From Limnomonas spitsbergensis (Eukaryota; Chlorophyta; Chlorophyceae; Chlamydomonadales), in the NCBI GenBank assembly GCA_037349105.1, contig JAYJMM010000100.1, positions 3,187,001 to 3,251,000 of the forward strand: a DNA stretch of 64,000 nt, written 5' to 3'. The stretch's first letter is position 1. Each line of letters starts with the position of its first letter. The notes beneath the pieces are model-generated. The model searched no databases and was not told where the DNA came from. It saw only the letters and a program-made list of their open reading frames with translations. The position numbers and the translations under genes were made by a program. Below are positions 45,388 to 57,768 of this stretch, one piece after another.

Positions 45388-47975
45388 ATGGGAAGTCTTG
45401 CCCCTGCCCCTGCCCCTGCTGGAAGAGCTTATAAGCTGGAGGAGTTGTTGACCGCAGGGGATCATAGCCTGCAGCCACTCCCTAGTAAAACAAATACCAT
45501 CAAGTTGCTGTCATTGGCATTGCTCGATTCTCTTGGATTGAACAAACATGGACACAAGGAGCTGCTGCTACGGGTCAGAGTGTGCGGCATTGTCACGCAT
45601 GGTGGTGAAGACAAGGTAGGGAAACGATCCATGTTCTTCTGTAGTCGAGTGAAGATTGACAAGTGATGATGAAGTATTTTTGCCCCACAACTGCCCTCCT
45701 ACTTGCTATTGCTAATTGTTTTTTTGTATGCAGGTCATGCTATGTCGAAATAAAGGGTCTGCTGCTTACATGGGCGTGCATGAGCCTTGGTATTCCACCA
45801 TCAAGGCCCATACCAAGATGGGTTGGAGCTTGGACACGCGTCGAGTTGGGGAGCTGCCGGTGATAGTGCTGGACATGTGGCCGCCTCAGCCTCAGCGTCA
45901 CCTGTCAAAAGATATTGGCGCGATCGGGCTACGTGTCTTGCTAGAAAAAATTCCCCAGCTCCCTCACCGCATGCCGCTGCGAGTCAGCGTGTGTGGCGTT
46001 GTGCAAGTGGGTCCTTATGGCCTCAGGGAACACCAGGTATGTGCCGGCTCAGTGGTATCTGGGGTGCGGCATAATGATGCACTATCTTTGCCAAAGATTC
46101 CATGCCTCTACCGATGCCGTTGCCAATGCCCCTGCCTCTTTTGGTTGGAAAACGGCATCAAGATATCAATGGCTTCTTTGATCTGCACATCGTCCAGCAA
46201 TTGATACTGTTCTAGCACCTTAGATAGACTGATGGTGCCCTGTTGGATATAATGTGGCTCATTTCATTTTTTGATGCTTAGGTCACACTGCGGAGGAATG
46301 CAGATACTACCATCGTTATGAGGGTTTATGAGCCCTGGCTGTCCATCATTGAGGACCATGTGATGAGTTACTGGATCTTGGATGAGTCCTCTGGCCCCCT
46401 GCCAGTCCTGGTTCTGGAGCTCAAGCCGAGAGACGCTAGCCTTCAAGCGCACCCAGATGATGCCCGGCAGCACCGGCCTACTGGCTCAGGACCTGCCCAC
46501 TCCGGGAGTCTGCTGACGGCTGCCCTGCTCCGCAATCTTAGGAATCTTGGTGATGAGGTGCAGCCTGTGGTTGCAGCCGGGACAGGCCGGCGGATGGACC
46601 ATGCCCCAGGCAGCTCCCCAGGCCTGGGTGTCATGCAGGGGGAGCAAGCAGGGCCCAGCTCCTCAGTGGCAGGAGCCAACAGCAGGAGCCTGCCTGTGGG
46701 GGCCGTACCTTGCAAGCAGCCTGCGTCTGCTTTCCGTGGCGTGTGTTTCCACAAGGCCTCGTGGGTTTCCAGAATTGAGCTGCATGGGCGCCCTCTACAC
46801 GTAGGCACCTTCACAAACGAGAGAGCAGCAGCTGTGGCCTATGACATGGCTGCTATCCTTATCAGAGGACCGAGTGCCAAGCTCAACTTCCCTCCCACCA
46901 ACTACCAGGATGCAAATGGCACAATCTTGGTGGACGAGCAGATCCGGAAAAGGATAGAAGCAAGAACAAGGTGGGAATTCAACTTACTTGGTGGAACTTC
47001 CGATGTCTTACCTCTGATGTCTAGAATCACACCATTTGGTATACAATTTCTTCCCGCTATTTCTTGTGAACTAATCGTGATTTTGAGGATTCTCTGCCGA
47101 CTGGTTCCTCTAATACCTTCTAATACCAATATTACTCATTGCAGAGACCCCTCAATACCTGGCCCTGATAGAGACCTCATTAGGCAAACGTAATTCCTGT
47201 TGATCTGATCCCTGTTTACATGGCCTTGTAGGGCCTGCCCTGGTCAGCCAAATGGCATGCTGGGTGGACCTGGGATCTGTCAGGAGGGAGCCCACGACCC
47301 AGCAAATGGACCATTGGATCCTGCTACTGCCCGATCTCCTGCTACGGCTCGATCTGCTGCAGCTGATCATGCTACTGCTGCCTCTGGGGCAACGTCTCCT
47401 TTCTCTCTCGCTGCTGCTGCTGCTGCTGCTGCTGTTGCTGCTGCAGCGACTGCTCCTACTGCTCTTGCTTCTGCTCCTGATGCTGCCACTGTTATTGCTG
47501 CTGCTGCTGCTACTGTTGCTGCTGCTGCTTATGCAGCTCAGGCTGCTGATACTTTTGCTACTGCTGCGGCGGCGGATGTGGCAGCGGTGGCAACGGAGGC
47601 GGTAACTTCAGCAGCCCCTAAGAAGTGGGGCAGGCCTCGCAAGGATCGTGCAAGTTCTGTACTGCCCCCGGCAGCTCCTCCTGCTCCATGCCAGAGTCGG
47701 GATAGTCTTGTTGAGGAGCGGCCGTTGGTCAAGAGGGCCAGAAGAATGCGGTCTACCATGCGCAGTGCAGAAGCTTGTCAGCCAGCCCATTACAGCGGCC
47801 CTGATGGTTGATGAGGAGCATGGAGATCATGTGCCTGATGAGCCTGATGGGCCCGTTGAGTCAGACTCAGTGGACAAGGGGGACACCTCGCCCACCTGTG
47901 TTGCAGATCTCCCTCATCCGCCGGTCCAGTCTTCCAGTCCCTCTGCTCTCGGTGTACGTTGTTGCATGTGAATAG
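45388..47975 (+). pseudogene. Copy E: AP2 / AT-hook family copy without exon E
   Basis: Exons are A 45388-45615, B 45734-46036, C 46282-46970 and D from 47232. Exons A-C are open with normal phases: the duplicated N-terminal module, then a good AP2 domain (FRGVCFHK, AVAYDMAA, AKLNFP) around 46,720-46,900. Exon D has an 18-base in-frame deletion at its start and an AT-hook KKWGRPRKDR, then a small deletion at GGCCCTGATGGTTGA produces a stop at 47,809-47,811. The remaining D sequence continues in another frame (ESDSVDKGDTSPTC) to about 47,971, like fragment F. Exon E and the usual 3' flank are missing. A truncated protein of about 600 residues with AP2 and AT-hook would still be possible. Confidence 0.6.
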
Positions 47976-49005
47976 TGGGATATGCACCTCCTTTCCCGAC
48001 TTGAACCTCTGGATTTTTCTGGTGAGGAGAAGCGGCTCTGGCTGATACATTTCTTGATTAGGGACTTGCATTTTCTGCACTTAAATCAACAAGGGAACTC
48101 GCAAGGGAAGACCAAGTTTACCTGTAAAAATATGACGAGGGTCACCTACGGTACTGGTACCTACAAATGAGGAGCATACGAGGAGGAATTGGGTAGGGCG
48201 TCATGTCAAATATTACTACCTAGCTGCGACATACCTCTTAGTAGCACACCCGTTGGCCCCGGTCAGCCCTGAGGCTTGGATCTAACCAGGGGCCTGGCGT
48301 CACCTGGCACCAACCGGCCTGCCTGTCCTACTTTGCTTGTAAATCGAGATCCCAGCCATAGATCTTTTTGGTACCGGTAGATCTCAACCCTGCTCAAGTG
48401 TAGAGAGATAGATCCTAGTCGGTTTGCCCACCTCGTAGACAAAACAAAGCCCTATTCGTGCATCCTTCAAGGTTCTCTCCGCTCTCTCTCTCTGAACGAT
48501 ATTGAATCGGCGTTTGCACATAATCCATCCACGCCGGGCCCCAGTAGACGTGCCCACTTGGTGCCTTGGAAAAGCCGAAAGTGCAGAGTGCTAAGCCCGG
48601 CTTGTGCTTGGGGGTCCGACAAGGGGAGGCACAGGCATGCGGCAGCTGTTGCAGGCCAGTGCTTGTGGACACAGCGATGTCCTCTGGCCGCAACGCGAGG
48701 GCGAAATTTACTGGAGCTGGTGCCCCACTGCTCCCAAGGGCTTAAATGTGAGATTGCTCATGTGCTTACCGCGCACAGCCCGTGACAGTGCCGCAGATGT
48801 AGAGTTATGCAGCGGCGATCATGCTCCCAATGTAAAGAAATGGGAAAATAAACGTCGGAGCGTGTCTTGAGGAGGGATCCTTGCCGGGGTAAAAGTGATC
48901 GACGTTCAAAACTCTCCGACTGGCTGAATTATTCCGGCATTCACAGTCATGCAGCAATTCATGCAGCTTGATTCCGATTGACTGGCTACCCTGTTCGTAC
49001 CCCAG
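47976..49005. other. Spacer before the LRR gene
   Basis: No exon of the AP2 family is seen beyond 47,975. The frame 48,604-48,870 has some coding-like composition and could hold an early exon of the following LRR gene, but no splice chain links it to 49,006. The rest shows no recognisable gene. Confidence 0.35.
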
Positions 49006-52000
49006 GCGATTCCCATAACTCCCATCACTGACGAGCAGCTTCAAGACTGGATCTCAGACACTGTTGGTGCGTACTGTGCGGATTTGATAGCACAAGGGCA
49101 ACACTTCAGTACCCAAGTACCATGCAGCCCCATGCACACGCACCCATCAGTCCCTCCCACCTAACGGCGTTATGCGCCCATGTGCATGTCTTTCATGTTG
49201 GTGCATGCTAGTACGTGTTCTGCATGTCTCTGACCGTAAATGTTTCCCTTGCATGATGAATGTCGATGCATGCCTATGATTATGCCGTACATGTTAAATC
49301 CTGATGCATGCCTGTGTCTGTGCCGTGCATGTTGATGAACGTGTTGCACTTTCAATGCACATGCTCATGTGAGCGCCATCCTACTTGCATACCGTACACC
49401 TTCCCTGGGCCTGATCTGCATTCAGACTCACATAGACTGCAGCGCCTACCATCTGAAACCTTACCTGGGTGTAGCTGAGTTAATTATGAAGGCAATTGCG
49501 ATTGCATAATGCATGCCTTCACTTATCTCATCAGCTTGAAAATGAAGCTCTCTTTAGTCACGGGAGATGCTTGCTTTCGACAAGCAACGATGCTTGCTTC
49601 ATTCCGGGAACAAACCACGGAACATTGACGATCTGAGCTGAGGAGAATATGCTATTCCGGCCTGAACCCTGATTTCTGATTTAGGGTGGCATGCAGTGGA
49701 AATCACTGCGGAGGCGATCAAATCTGCCGGGGCGCACCACACTCAGGTAGGTTCAGGATAACTGCATTTCCTTGAAGTGGTAGGCAAGGGGGAACGCTGT
49801 TCGTCTCCGCTGTTTGTGGATGGCATGGAGAAATTTAGGGCACGACGCAAGGTACTGTTAAGTTGCGTAATTGTTGCGTATGGCGTGTTTGGAGCATTGG
49901 TCCTGGACCTGATCAGACTGAAGCTGAAGAGGTGTGTGTGTGTGTGTGGTGGGACATCGATTGCACGCCCCTTTGACTGAAGCGCACCCTCCTTTCTGCG
50001 TGTCCCTCCTTAGGCCAAGGCTCTGGTTCAGGCATCGTTTGAGGCAGCAGCTCGCCTCAACACACCCCGATGTCGCATCACTCAGGTGAGGATGACTGGA
50101 GGGCTGGAAAGCTTATACCATCCGGTGGCATTATACCGTGTCAAGCTGAAAACCCTCTGCAATCCAATTGAGGGGTCTCTCACCATGCAGCGTCTATGTG
50201 TCTCATGTTCCTCACGTAAGGTTCCCCCCCTTGGTGTACATCCCCCCCCCTGGGCCACTACTGCGCGCCTGTGACACACTGATGCTGTGTCCATGTTGTT
50301 TTCAGCATGCAGTGGACGACCTTTTGGGGGGGCTTGTCGGGCGCCCACCATGGGTGAATAGGGACCTGACCATGTCTTGTCTACGGCTGGCGGCACCAGG
50401 AATGGGGCGCCCTTCACCAGGACCCCTCGGCCATACGCTGGGGTGTCGCTAACATGTTGCGATAGTTCACTGAGAATAGTGCTGCTTTCTGCAATCTTGA
50501 CAGATCACCGCCTCATGTTTTGACCTTTTTTATCCTTGACATAACTGATGTTGATTTCGTGCAGGTTGACCTGGACCAGACAATGGGCCGCTGCTTGGGC
50601 ACGGGGCTGGTTGCTTATCCAAGCATCGAAGTCCTGGCATTACGTGAGCTCAATGTGTGAGTTGTGTGAAATATTGCAGGCGTGACGTGAGCCCAATGTG
50701 TGCGTGATGTGAAATATTGCAGGCGTCATGTGAACCCAATGTTTGAACAGTGTGGAAGATTGCAGGCGTTGCATGAGCCCAATGTGTGAATGGTGTGAAG
50801 GATTCCCTCTCTGGGCTGCTCTGCAATGTGCAGTGAAGGACTCCGCAGCTTATGCTACGCGTCAGCCTGTTCCCGGTGGTTGGTGGACGTGGAATACTCT
50901 GCCTGAGGTGGCCGTTGACGCTTGATTTCTGGAGGAATGACATGTTGCACCCTTGTCCCTGAGCACAGCTCGGCCCCTCCAGATGTGTTGTTGGGTGCAT
51001 CCATACAAGCTGTGACAGCATCCCTAAGCAGTGAGCACTGCCCGGCCCTTCCAAAGATGCTGTTGGGTGGACGTGTCCATCCTGTATCAACACCCCTAAC
51101 CATGGCTGGCCGCCTGATCAGATCATGCTTGAGCTGCCGTTGCATCCCCTACGCATCTACTGAATATGCTGCTGGGTGCCTGTGTCCGCGCGGTATCAAC
51201 ATCCCTAAGCACCGCTTTCCGCTCTGTTATATCGTATTTGAGCGGATGTTGCATTCCCTGTGCATTTTCTGAAAAGAGCCCTGACTGTTCCGTTGCAAGG
51301 AGAATGTATGATGAACTTATGAGAGCTTCACCCCTAGTTGATATCCAGACTGGAGATCCAGCCTGGGCCTGTTTAGTGCTCCGTAGGCATTTGTGGAAGT
51401 TGCACCACAGAAGCTGACCGCACTTTGATACTGCCCCTACCCTGAATTGAACCCTGGCCCTGAAATTACCCGTAAAGTTGCACTACAGACGCTGACCGCA
51501 CTTTGATACTGCCCCTGACATTACCCGTAAAGTTGCACTACAGACGCTGACCGCACTTTGACACTGCCCCTGACATTACCCGTAAAGTTGCACCACAGAC
51601 GCTGACCGCACTTAAATACTGCCCCTGACATTACCCGTAAAGTTGCACTACAGACGCTGACCGCACTTTAATACTGCCCCTGACATTACCCGTAAAGTTG
51701 CACTACAGACGCTGACCGCACTTTAATACTGCCCCTGACATTACCCGTAAAGTTGCACTACAGACGCTGACCGCACTTTGATACTGCCCCTGACATTACC
51801 CGTAAAGTTGCACCACAGACGCTGACCGCACTTTGATACTGCCCCTGACATTACCCGTAAAGTTGCACTACAGACGCTGACCGCACTTTAATACTGCCCC
51901 TGACATTACCCGTAAAGTTGCACTACAGACGCTGACCGCACTTTGATACTGCCCCTGAAATTACCCGTAAAGTTGCACTACAGACGCTGACCGTACTTTG

Positions 52001-55000
52001 ATACTGCCCCTGACATTACCCGTAAAGTTGCACTACAGACGCTGACCGCACTTTGATACTGCCCCTGAAATTACCCGTAAAGTTGCACTACAGACGCTGA
52101 CCGCACTTTGATACTGCCCCTGACATTACCCGTGTCCCTAGGTATGATGAGGCCGTCACCCAGTTGGCCTTCGGCATTGAGAATTCTGAGCGGCTGTGCA
52201 AGCTGACCCTGCAGCACGTGGACCTCAGTGGGAGCGGCTGGGCTGGTCTGCTGAAGGGCGTGCAGAACTGTGGAACCTTGACTGTGCTCAAGTGAGGGTT
52301 AGCTGGGGGAAGGCTGCTGCTCTCTGCTGGGGGCTATGCTTGGCTTGGCTTGGCTTGGCTGGGATGTGTAGGGCAGGGTTGAGCAGGGCAGGGCAGGGCA
52401 TCAGGAAGGGCTTGAAGGGCCAGGAAGGAAGGGCTTGAAACCCTGACTTCGCTGAAGGGAGGAAAGGCTAAGGGAAGGCTGTCCCTCTCTTGACGAGGGC
52501 TGGACTGTTCCGTAGCTTAGGTTGTAGCCAGGGCTGCAGCATGGGCCGCAGCATGGGTTGCAGTATTTTTTCAACATGGGCTGCAGCTAAGGCTGCAGAT
52601 CTGTGGAACCCACCATGAAATCAAGTGATGAAATGCTGCCTGGCCTTGCTGGGTGCTGGGTGGGCCTCATCGTGAACGGGGCTCAGACCTATGACTGTCT
52701 CACTGTGCGCAAATGGTAATAAAGCAAGGTGCCTGGAGGTCAGGATGTGTGTTGGTGGGGTGCATGCAAGCGGGTGGGTGGATAGCCCAGGAAGCGTTGC
52801 AGTCTGTCGTTTTCAGAGGCTCACAGCATGCATGAGAGTTGGTGGCTGGTGTGCAAGTGGGTTAGTAGAAAACCCATGAAGCTGAGATGAACTTATTTGG
52901 AAATACTAGAGCATTTGGTACCTGTTGGGGCATGTAATGTGCGGCTTTCACCTTCCTTCCTGGGATTAGGTGTGCCTAGCATTCCCCGATGTGCCCTAGG
53001 GCTGGCTAGAGGCATATATTGCAATATTTTGTTGTACCGGTACTGGATGACCTGTAGGTATGACGTAAAACGATACTATCCTGGCCGTGTTTTACCGGTC
53101 TGGTCTGGTGCGTGCTGCTGTATGGGTGAACCCTTCTTAACTTGGAGGATGCTGGACAGAATCCTTGCACAGGATTGGCTAGCCCTGTTGTGAGCCATGC
53201 CAAATGCTTGAGCTGACGACGGCTTGCGCGCCCCAACTGCCACTTTGGCCTTTAACTGCCACTTTGGGCCCCAACTGCAACTCTGGGCCCCAACTGCCAC
53301 TTTGGGCTTCAACTGCCACTTTGGGCCCCAACTGCAACTCTGGGCCCCAACTGCCACTTTGGGCCCCTACTGCCACTTTGGGCCCCAACTGCCACTTTGG
53401 GCCCCAACTGCAACTCTGGGCCCCAACTGCCACTTTGGGCCCCAACTGCAACTCTGGGCCCCAACTGCAACTCTGGGCCCCAACCGCCATTTTGGGCCCC
53501 AACTGCCACTTTGGGCCCCAACTGCAACTTCTGTGTGACTGTACCCACTTCTGTTTCAAAGGGCTTCCACAAGGCTGTCTTCCTTAAGGAGCAGTGAATG
53601 CAGCACTGAAGTGCTGTGCTCACCATGTCGGCCCTGCCGCCCCTAGGCAACCCGGACTGACTCCCTTCCAGCGCTTGCAGTGGCGCCCAGCTCTGGCATT
53701 GCCGGCAGAGCGTGGCACCTTTCAACATCCCAGCTCTTGTTCCACTGCACCTCCTTCTCCTCGTACTCGCTCTGATGTCCCTGATTTCCCATCGTGCCCA
53801 TTATGCTCTCATTGTGCTCTTACTCTGACCCCAGGTCCCGGCTGAGCCTTATGTACTCCTACATCGTTACTCTGTCCCTCTGCACCCTCTCCTCCTCCTT
53901 ATGCTTGCTGTGAAGGCCCTATGCCCCCATGCACTCATCACCCTCTTCATGTGACCACAGGTGCAGGCAGAGCTTGACATCGTCCTGCATTCCTGCGCTG
54001 TCCTCCGCGCTGCCCGGTCTGAAAAACATCACGCGACTGGACCTGGTCAGCAACGCGCTGGGGGACTGGGGGCTGGCCCGTCTGTGTGAGGTGGGTGAGC
54101 CAGGGTTCAGGGTTAAGGGTTCTGGGTACACGGTTTAGGAAATTATGAGGTACAAGGTGGGTGAGCCATGGTTCAGGGCTCAGGATTAACAAGGTACAAG
54201 ATGGGTGAGCTTTGCTGGAAGTGGAAATTCCGAGCGAGGCCAGCAGCCGGCTTTTGGCTTGTTGTATGAACGGCTCCCTGTCTCGTTTGTTGTGGATATC
54301 TGGCATATTATAATTTCCGCGCACATGCATCCCAGGCGCTGGGTGAGATGAATTCAAGGGCAATCATGGCCCAGTGAGAGTCTGAGCACGCATGCCAGTG
54401 TTAAGCTCTGGCACCATAAAAGGGTCTCAGGTGGCGCGTAAGACGGTTTGTTGCACCTTCCGACAGTCAAATGTTGACTTCAGAACCGTCAACTCTTAGG
54501 AGCACCATCAGAAGGCAGACCGTCACAGCCGTGAATCGTCCTACACTGATGCAGGCCTGTGGCTTTAGGCTCACTACACCCGAGGATGAAGCTCCCCAGA
54601 GTTCCTGGGGACTTGGATCCTAAGAAGTAAGGATGGAATTCCCGAGTATTGAAGCTGAAAGCATGCTGACTAGGGTTCCCAAGATCCACGCATAAAAATT
54701 GTAATAAAAACAGCGGCCTTTGACAGGCTTCTTCACCAAAATAAGCAAGAAAGCTGCTCCCATAAAAGGCCTGCAAAGTCTTTTAACATTGAGTTATTCC
54801 CGCTGATTCAACGACTGGGACCAGCCGCAGAACTGCTGCAATAGCCGCCTTTCGGACTTCAGAGCATCGGAACTTGGGATAGTTTCCCTGAGATCAGGCC
54901 CCCCCTCACAGGGCCTGCTGCGGAACCGGAGCATCACCCACCTATTGCTCGGTGACAACAGCATCGGAGCATCGGCATCCAGTCAATCAGGCGCCCTCCT

Positions 55001-57744
55001 AGCCGAAGTGATGAGGGTGCACCCCGCTTTGAAGGTGCTGGACGTCGGAGACAACCCGCTGGGGGCGCAGGTGAGGGTCCCCTAGTCACCTAACTGGGTT
55101 GCCACTGTGGCCCATGCTAAAGCCCAACCCGGCTTAAACTGTGCTGTGTCGTGCTGTATCGTGCTACCTTGGTATTGGGGTAGTACAACCCGGCTTGACC
55201 TGTGCCCTATCATGCCGTTTCATGCTACCATTTTGTAGATATTTGGATGGTGCGCATGGTAACGGCGGGATGTGGCTTCAGCCCCGAGCTGCGCTGTTCC
55301 CTTAACCCGCACGCCTCGAAGGGGGCGTACTTTTCTTTCCTTTTTCTTGGATGGTGCGTCACGATCTGACCGGGCGAAGCCCCAGCGCTGGTGCATCCTG
55401 ACACCCTGCATGTGGTATGCCTGTTCAATTCATGTGATGTAAATCAGAGTCGGGTGGTGCAAGGTGCTTTGGCCGGGCACCAGCTTATTCCCAACTTCCA
55501 AGGGGGAGTTTTTTCAGTCTCGGTGCTCCATATGCATGTAGCAGCTGCCAATTGCGCATATCGAGGACTCAAAACGTGACCCACTTTTTTTTGTTTTTTA
55601 CAAAGTTGACGCAACCACCCACAGCCTTTGGGAAAGGGCCAGGCAGAGCGAACCGGGGAGAAACCAGAAAGACGTGGAAAGCGACAGGCACCAGAGACCA
55701 AAACATGAACGTCGAGCAGCCACAGAAACAACAGACGACAACCGAAGACCACAAACAGACAGACAAGAACTGGACACAAAGAACACAGCCACCAGGGAGA
55801 CCAGGACGCAGGACTAATGAGCGGAGACAAACAGCAGGGAGCCCGAACCAAAAAGTTGGAAGCTGAAGTCAAAAGCCAGAACCGTAAGGCGGAAGCCGGA
55901 GCAAAAGTCAGAAACCGAAGGCACAAGCTGAAACCAAAAGAGCCAGAAGTCAGAAGCAGAAGCCAAAGGACAGAAGCCGAAGCCAAAAGTCAGAACCCTA
56001 AGTCAGAAGACAGAAACCAAAGGCGGAAGCTGGAGCCAAAGTCAGTAGCCGAAGCCAGAAGGCAGAACCATAAGGCGGAAGCAGGAGCCAGAAGCCAAGA
56101 TCGAAGTCAACCCGAAGGCAGAAGCCGGAGCCAAAAGCCAGAAGCCGAAGGCACAAGCATAAGCCCCAGCCAGAGACAGGGAACGGGCAAAACCCAACGA
56201 AGCCGGAAACAGTAAACAAAGGGTAGGACCGGGTTGGCGGGGACTCAGGGCAGCGGTCAGGAAGGCACACGCGCCTTCCTTTGGCAGAGCCTCGGCCCAA
56301 GTTCATGCGATAGCAAAGGTCATCAGAGCCCAGACCAGAGCGCTCAGCGAGCAAAAAGAAACACTACTCTGAAAGCGAAGCAAGACGGGAAGCCACCAAC
56401 CCCAGCACGAGAGTGCTGCCTGAATTTTTTGTTAGACGGCACCAGGCCACCTTTGACAGCGGGCCACTGAGTGAGCCACCAGTGCTCATTTTGAAGGCAG
56501 GTGGTAGCCATGGGCGACCAGTAGGGCGAGTAGAAAGTGAGGCGGATTTGGGTTTTTTACCTACCGGTAGCCACACGCCCCATTGGTGGCCTCAGCCACA
56601 CTTTCACGGGTTCACACTTCTGTATCCTAGAGAGGCAAGCCCCCCAAAACGAAAAATAAGCGCTAGCAGCCACCCCTGTGCCAATCACCCCTGTGCCAAT
56701 GGGGGGACTAGCCTCCGCCTGCCTCTGGCTTGTGGACCCAGCAGGAACAGGGCTCTCTGCTTATTCTTCTCACCCTTCTGTAATTAGCACCGCCTGACGC
56801 TCGTCTCACCCCTTTTCCCGCCCAACAGGGATGTGCCGATATCGTGAAGGCTCTGTCCACTGCTCCCTGGCTGGAGGCGCTTTTCATGTAGCTGAAAGAC
56901 GCTGCTATTGCTTATTCTGGCTCTCTTTCCTCTTTCTGCCCAACAGGGATGTGCCGATATCGTGAAGGCTCTGTCCGCAGCTCCCCGGCTGGAGGCGCTT
57001 TTGATGCGTCGATGTGGGGCCTCCGATGAATGTGTGGACTGGGCATGCAGGTGACATTGAAGGGGGTGGGGGAGGATCATTGAGGGGATCAGGCCATGCT
57101 GATTATTCTCGGGTCCATACTGTAGATTTGCTTTGCCTTCCCCCATGAGTAACACTGCTAGGGGTTGAGGGTCTGAGAGATGCATTTTAAAACTAATTAT
57201 TTATCATACCGGTATACGGTTAACCAGTTTCTAATCGGAAACGGCTGCAAATAAATGTTAGCGAACAGACACAGGAAGAATGGCATGGACCATGAGGGCA
57301 AAGAGTTGGAGTGTTGGTCGAAACATTGACCTTGAGGCAGCGAAAAAACAAATCATTTATTTATACCCCCGATTGAAGGCAAATCTACAAGTTGAGTAAA
57401 TAAGGATATAGCCCTGCAGCTGTAAAACGTATCCCTTATTAAAAGTAATACGGTACGCTGAAGTCTGGATTGTTTCCGGATAGGACATGACCCTCTGCTA
57501 TTATTCTGCTTGGGATCAGAAGCCCCCTGTACCTCAGCTTGCGCAACTATTCATTATACGGAGTCTTTGATCTGTTGATTTAAAGACATGGTTTGAAACA
57601 GTAATGTTCCAGCTTCACCGCCATAGATTAAGGAGTTCCGGTACGTCATCAATCCAAATAACTCAAATGCTGGCATGCCCTTACCTGGTTGCAGGGCTTT
57701 GCAAGGTGGCCACGGCCTCGCACGTCTGGACCTAGGCGGCGCAA
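49006..57744 (+). CDS. RI-type leucine-rich-repeat protein gene, partial model
   Basis: A chain of exons with matching phases was read: 49006-49066, 49685-49746, 50014-50085, about 50306-50353, 50565-50656, 52142-52291, 53961-54090, 54912-55070, 56947-57050 and from 57695. The translated parts contain ribonuclease-inhibitor-type repeats, for example LKNITRLDLVSNALGDWGLA, SITHLLLGDNSIGAS, LKVLDVGDNPLGAQGC, RLEALLMRRCGAS and GLARLDLGGAK. Each repeat is about 28 residues and introns tend to fall between repeats, as is common in this class. Such proteins act as protein-binding scaffolds; a specific partner cannot be named. The first exon and start codon are unknown. The last exon either ends at TGA 57747-57749 or is spliced at GT 57745 into an intron containing the 82-bp satellite. 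The end of the fourth exon is uncertain. Confidence 0.6.
50655..50800 (+). repeat. About 43-bp repeat in an LRR-gene intron
   Basis: Three to four degenerate units sharing TGTGAAATATTGCAGGCGT and GAGCCCAATGTGTG follow directly after the donor at 50,657. Each unit contains an acceptor-like TTGCAG and a donor-like GTGTGA, so the end of exon 5 may have been copied into the intron. Confidence 0.5.
50940..51280 (+). repeat. Degenerate repeat of roughly 110 bp in the same intron
   Basis: Blocks containing CGGCCC(C/T)TCCA, TTGTTGGGTG and ATC(A/C)CTAA recur two to three times between 50,965 and 51,250. Similarity is weak and unit borders are uncertain. The ORF here appears to be a by-product. Confidence 0.35.
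51397..52132 (+). repeat. 55-bp minisatellite in an LRR-gene intron
   Basis: About 13 units of 55 bases, with core TGCACTACAGACGCTGACCG and ending in TGACATTACCCGTAAAGT, run up to nine bases before the acceptor at 52,141. Units are nearly identical (CACTA/CACCA, GATACT/AATACT, GACATT/GAAATT variants). The first unit carries an extra segment. Confidence 0.93.
53222..53530 (+). repeat. 19-bp minisatellite in an LRR-gene intron
   Basis: About 16 tandem units of 19 bases alternate between AACTGCCACTTTGGGCCCC and AACTGCAACTCTGGGCCCC. The array lies in the intron between the exons ending at 52,291 and starting at 53,961. ORFs with repeated Trp-Ala-Pro-Thr-Ala-Thr peptides on both strands come from this array. 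Confidence 0.93.
55600..56215 (+). repeat. Purine-rich degenerate repeat tract in an LRR-gene intron
   Basis: The plus strand is strongly biased to A and G, built from degenerate words such as AGAAGCCGAAG, AAAAGCCAGAA and GGCGGAAGC. A 132-codon Lys/Glu/Arg/Ser-rich ORF (55,817-56,215) results from it. It lies in the intron between the exons ending at 55,070 and starting at 56,947. Confidence 0.6.
56829..56891 (+). pseudogene. Duplicated, truncated LRR exon
   Basis: The sequence from CCCAACAG/GGATGTGCCGATATCG through TGGAGGCGCTTTT is repeated almost exactly at 56,939-57,003. The second copy continues into a good exon with a donor at 57,051. The first copy ends in CATGTAG, an in-frame stop, and a splice at CAT/GTAGCT would break phase. 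It is probably skipped, or serves as a poison exon. Confidence 0.6.
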
Positions 57745-57768
57745 AGTGAGAATCGTTGGGCTAGATAT

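Noticed and set aside
47252..47605. Leu-rich ORF that looks like membrane segments
   Set aside because: It is the shifted frame of the GCN/CTG triplets in exon D of copy E; the same effect appears in exons D of A, B, C and D.
53179..53728. ORFs with Trp-Ala-Pro-Thr-Ala-Thr or Ser-Trp-Gly-Pro-Lys peptides on both strands
   Set aside because: They are translations of the 19-bp minisatellite in an intron; no splice signals or conservation support coding.
55552..55866. ORF with Gln/Thr/Arg-rich peptide in the last long LRR intron
   Set aside because: Composition follows the purine-rich tract, and the phase does not fit the neighbouring exons.
55817..56215. 132-codon Lys/Arg/Glu/Ser-rich ORF
   Set aside because: It results from the degenerate purine repeat inside an LRR-gene intron; no start context, domain or neighbouring exon fits.
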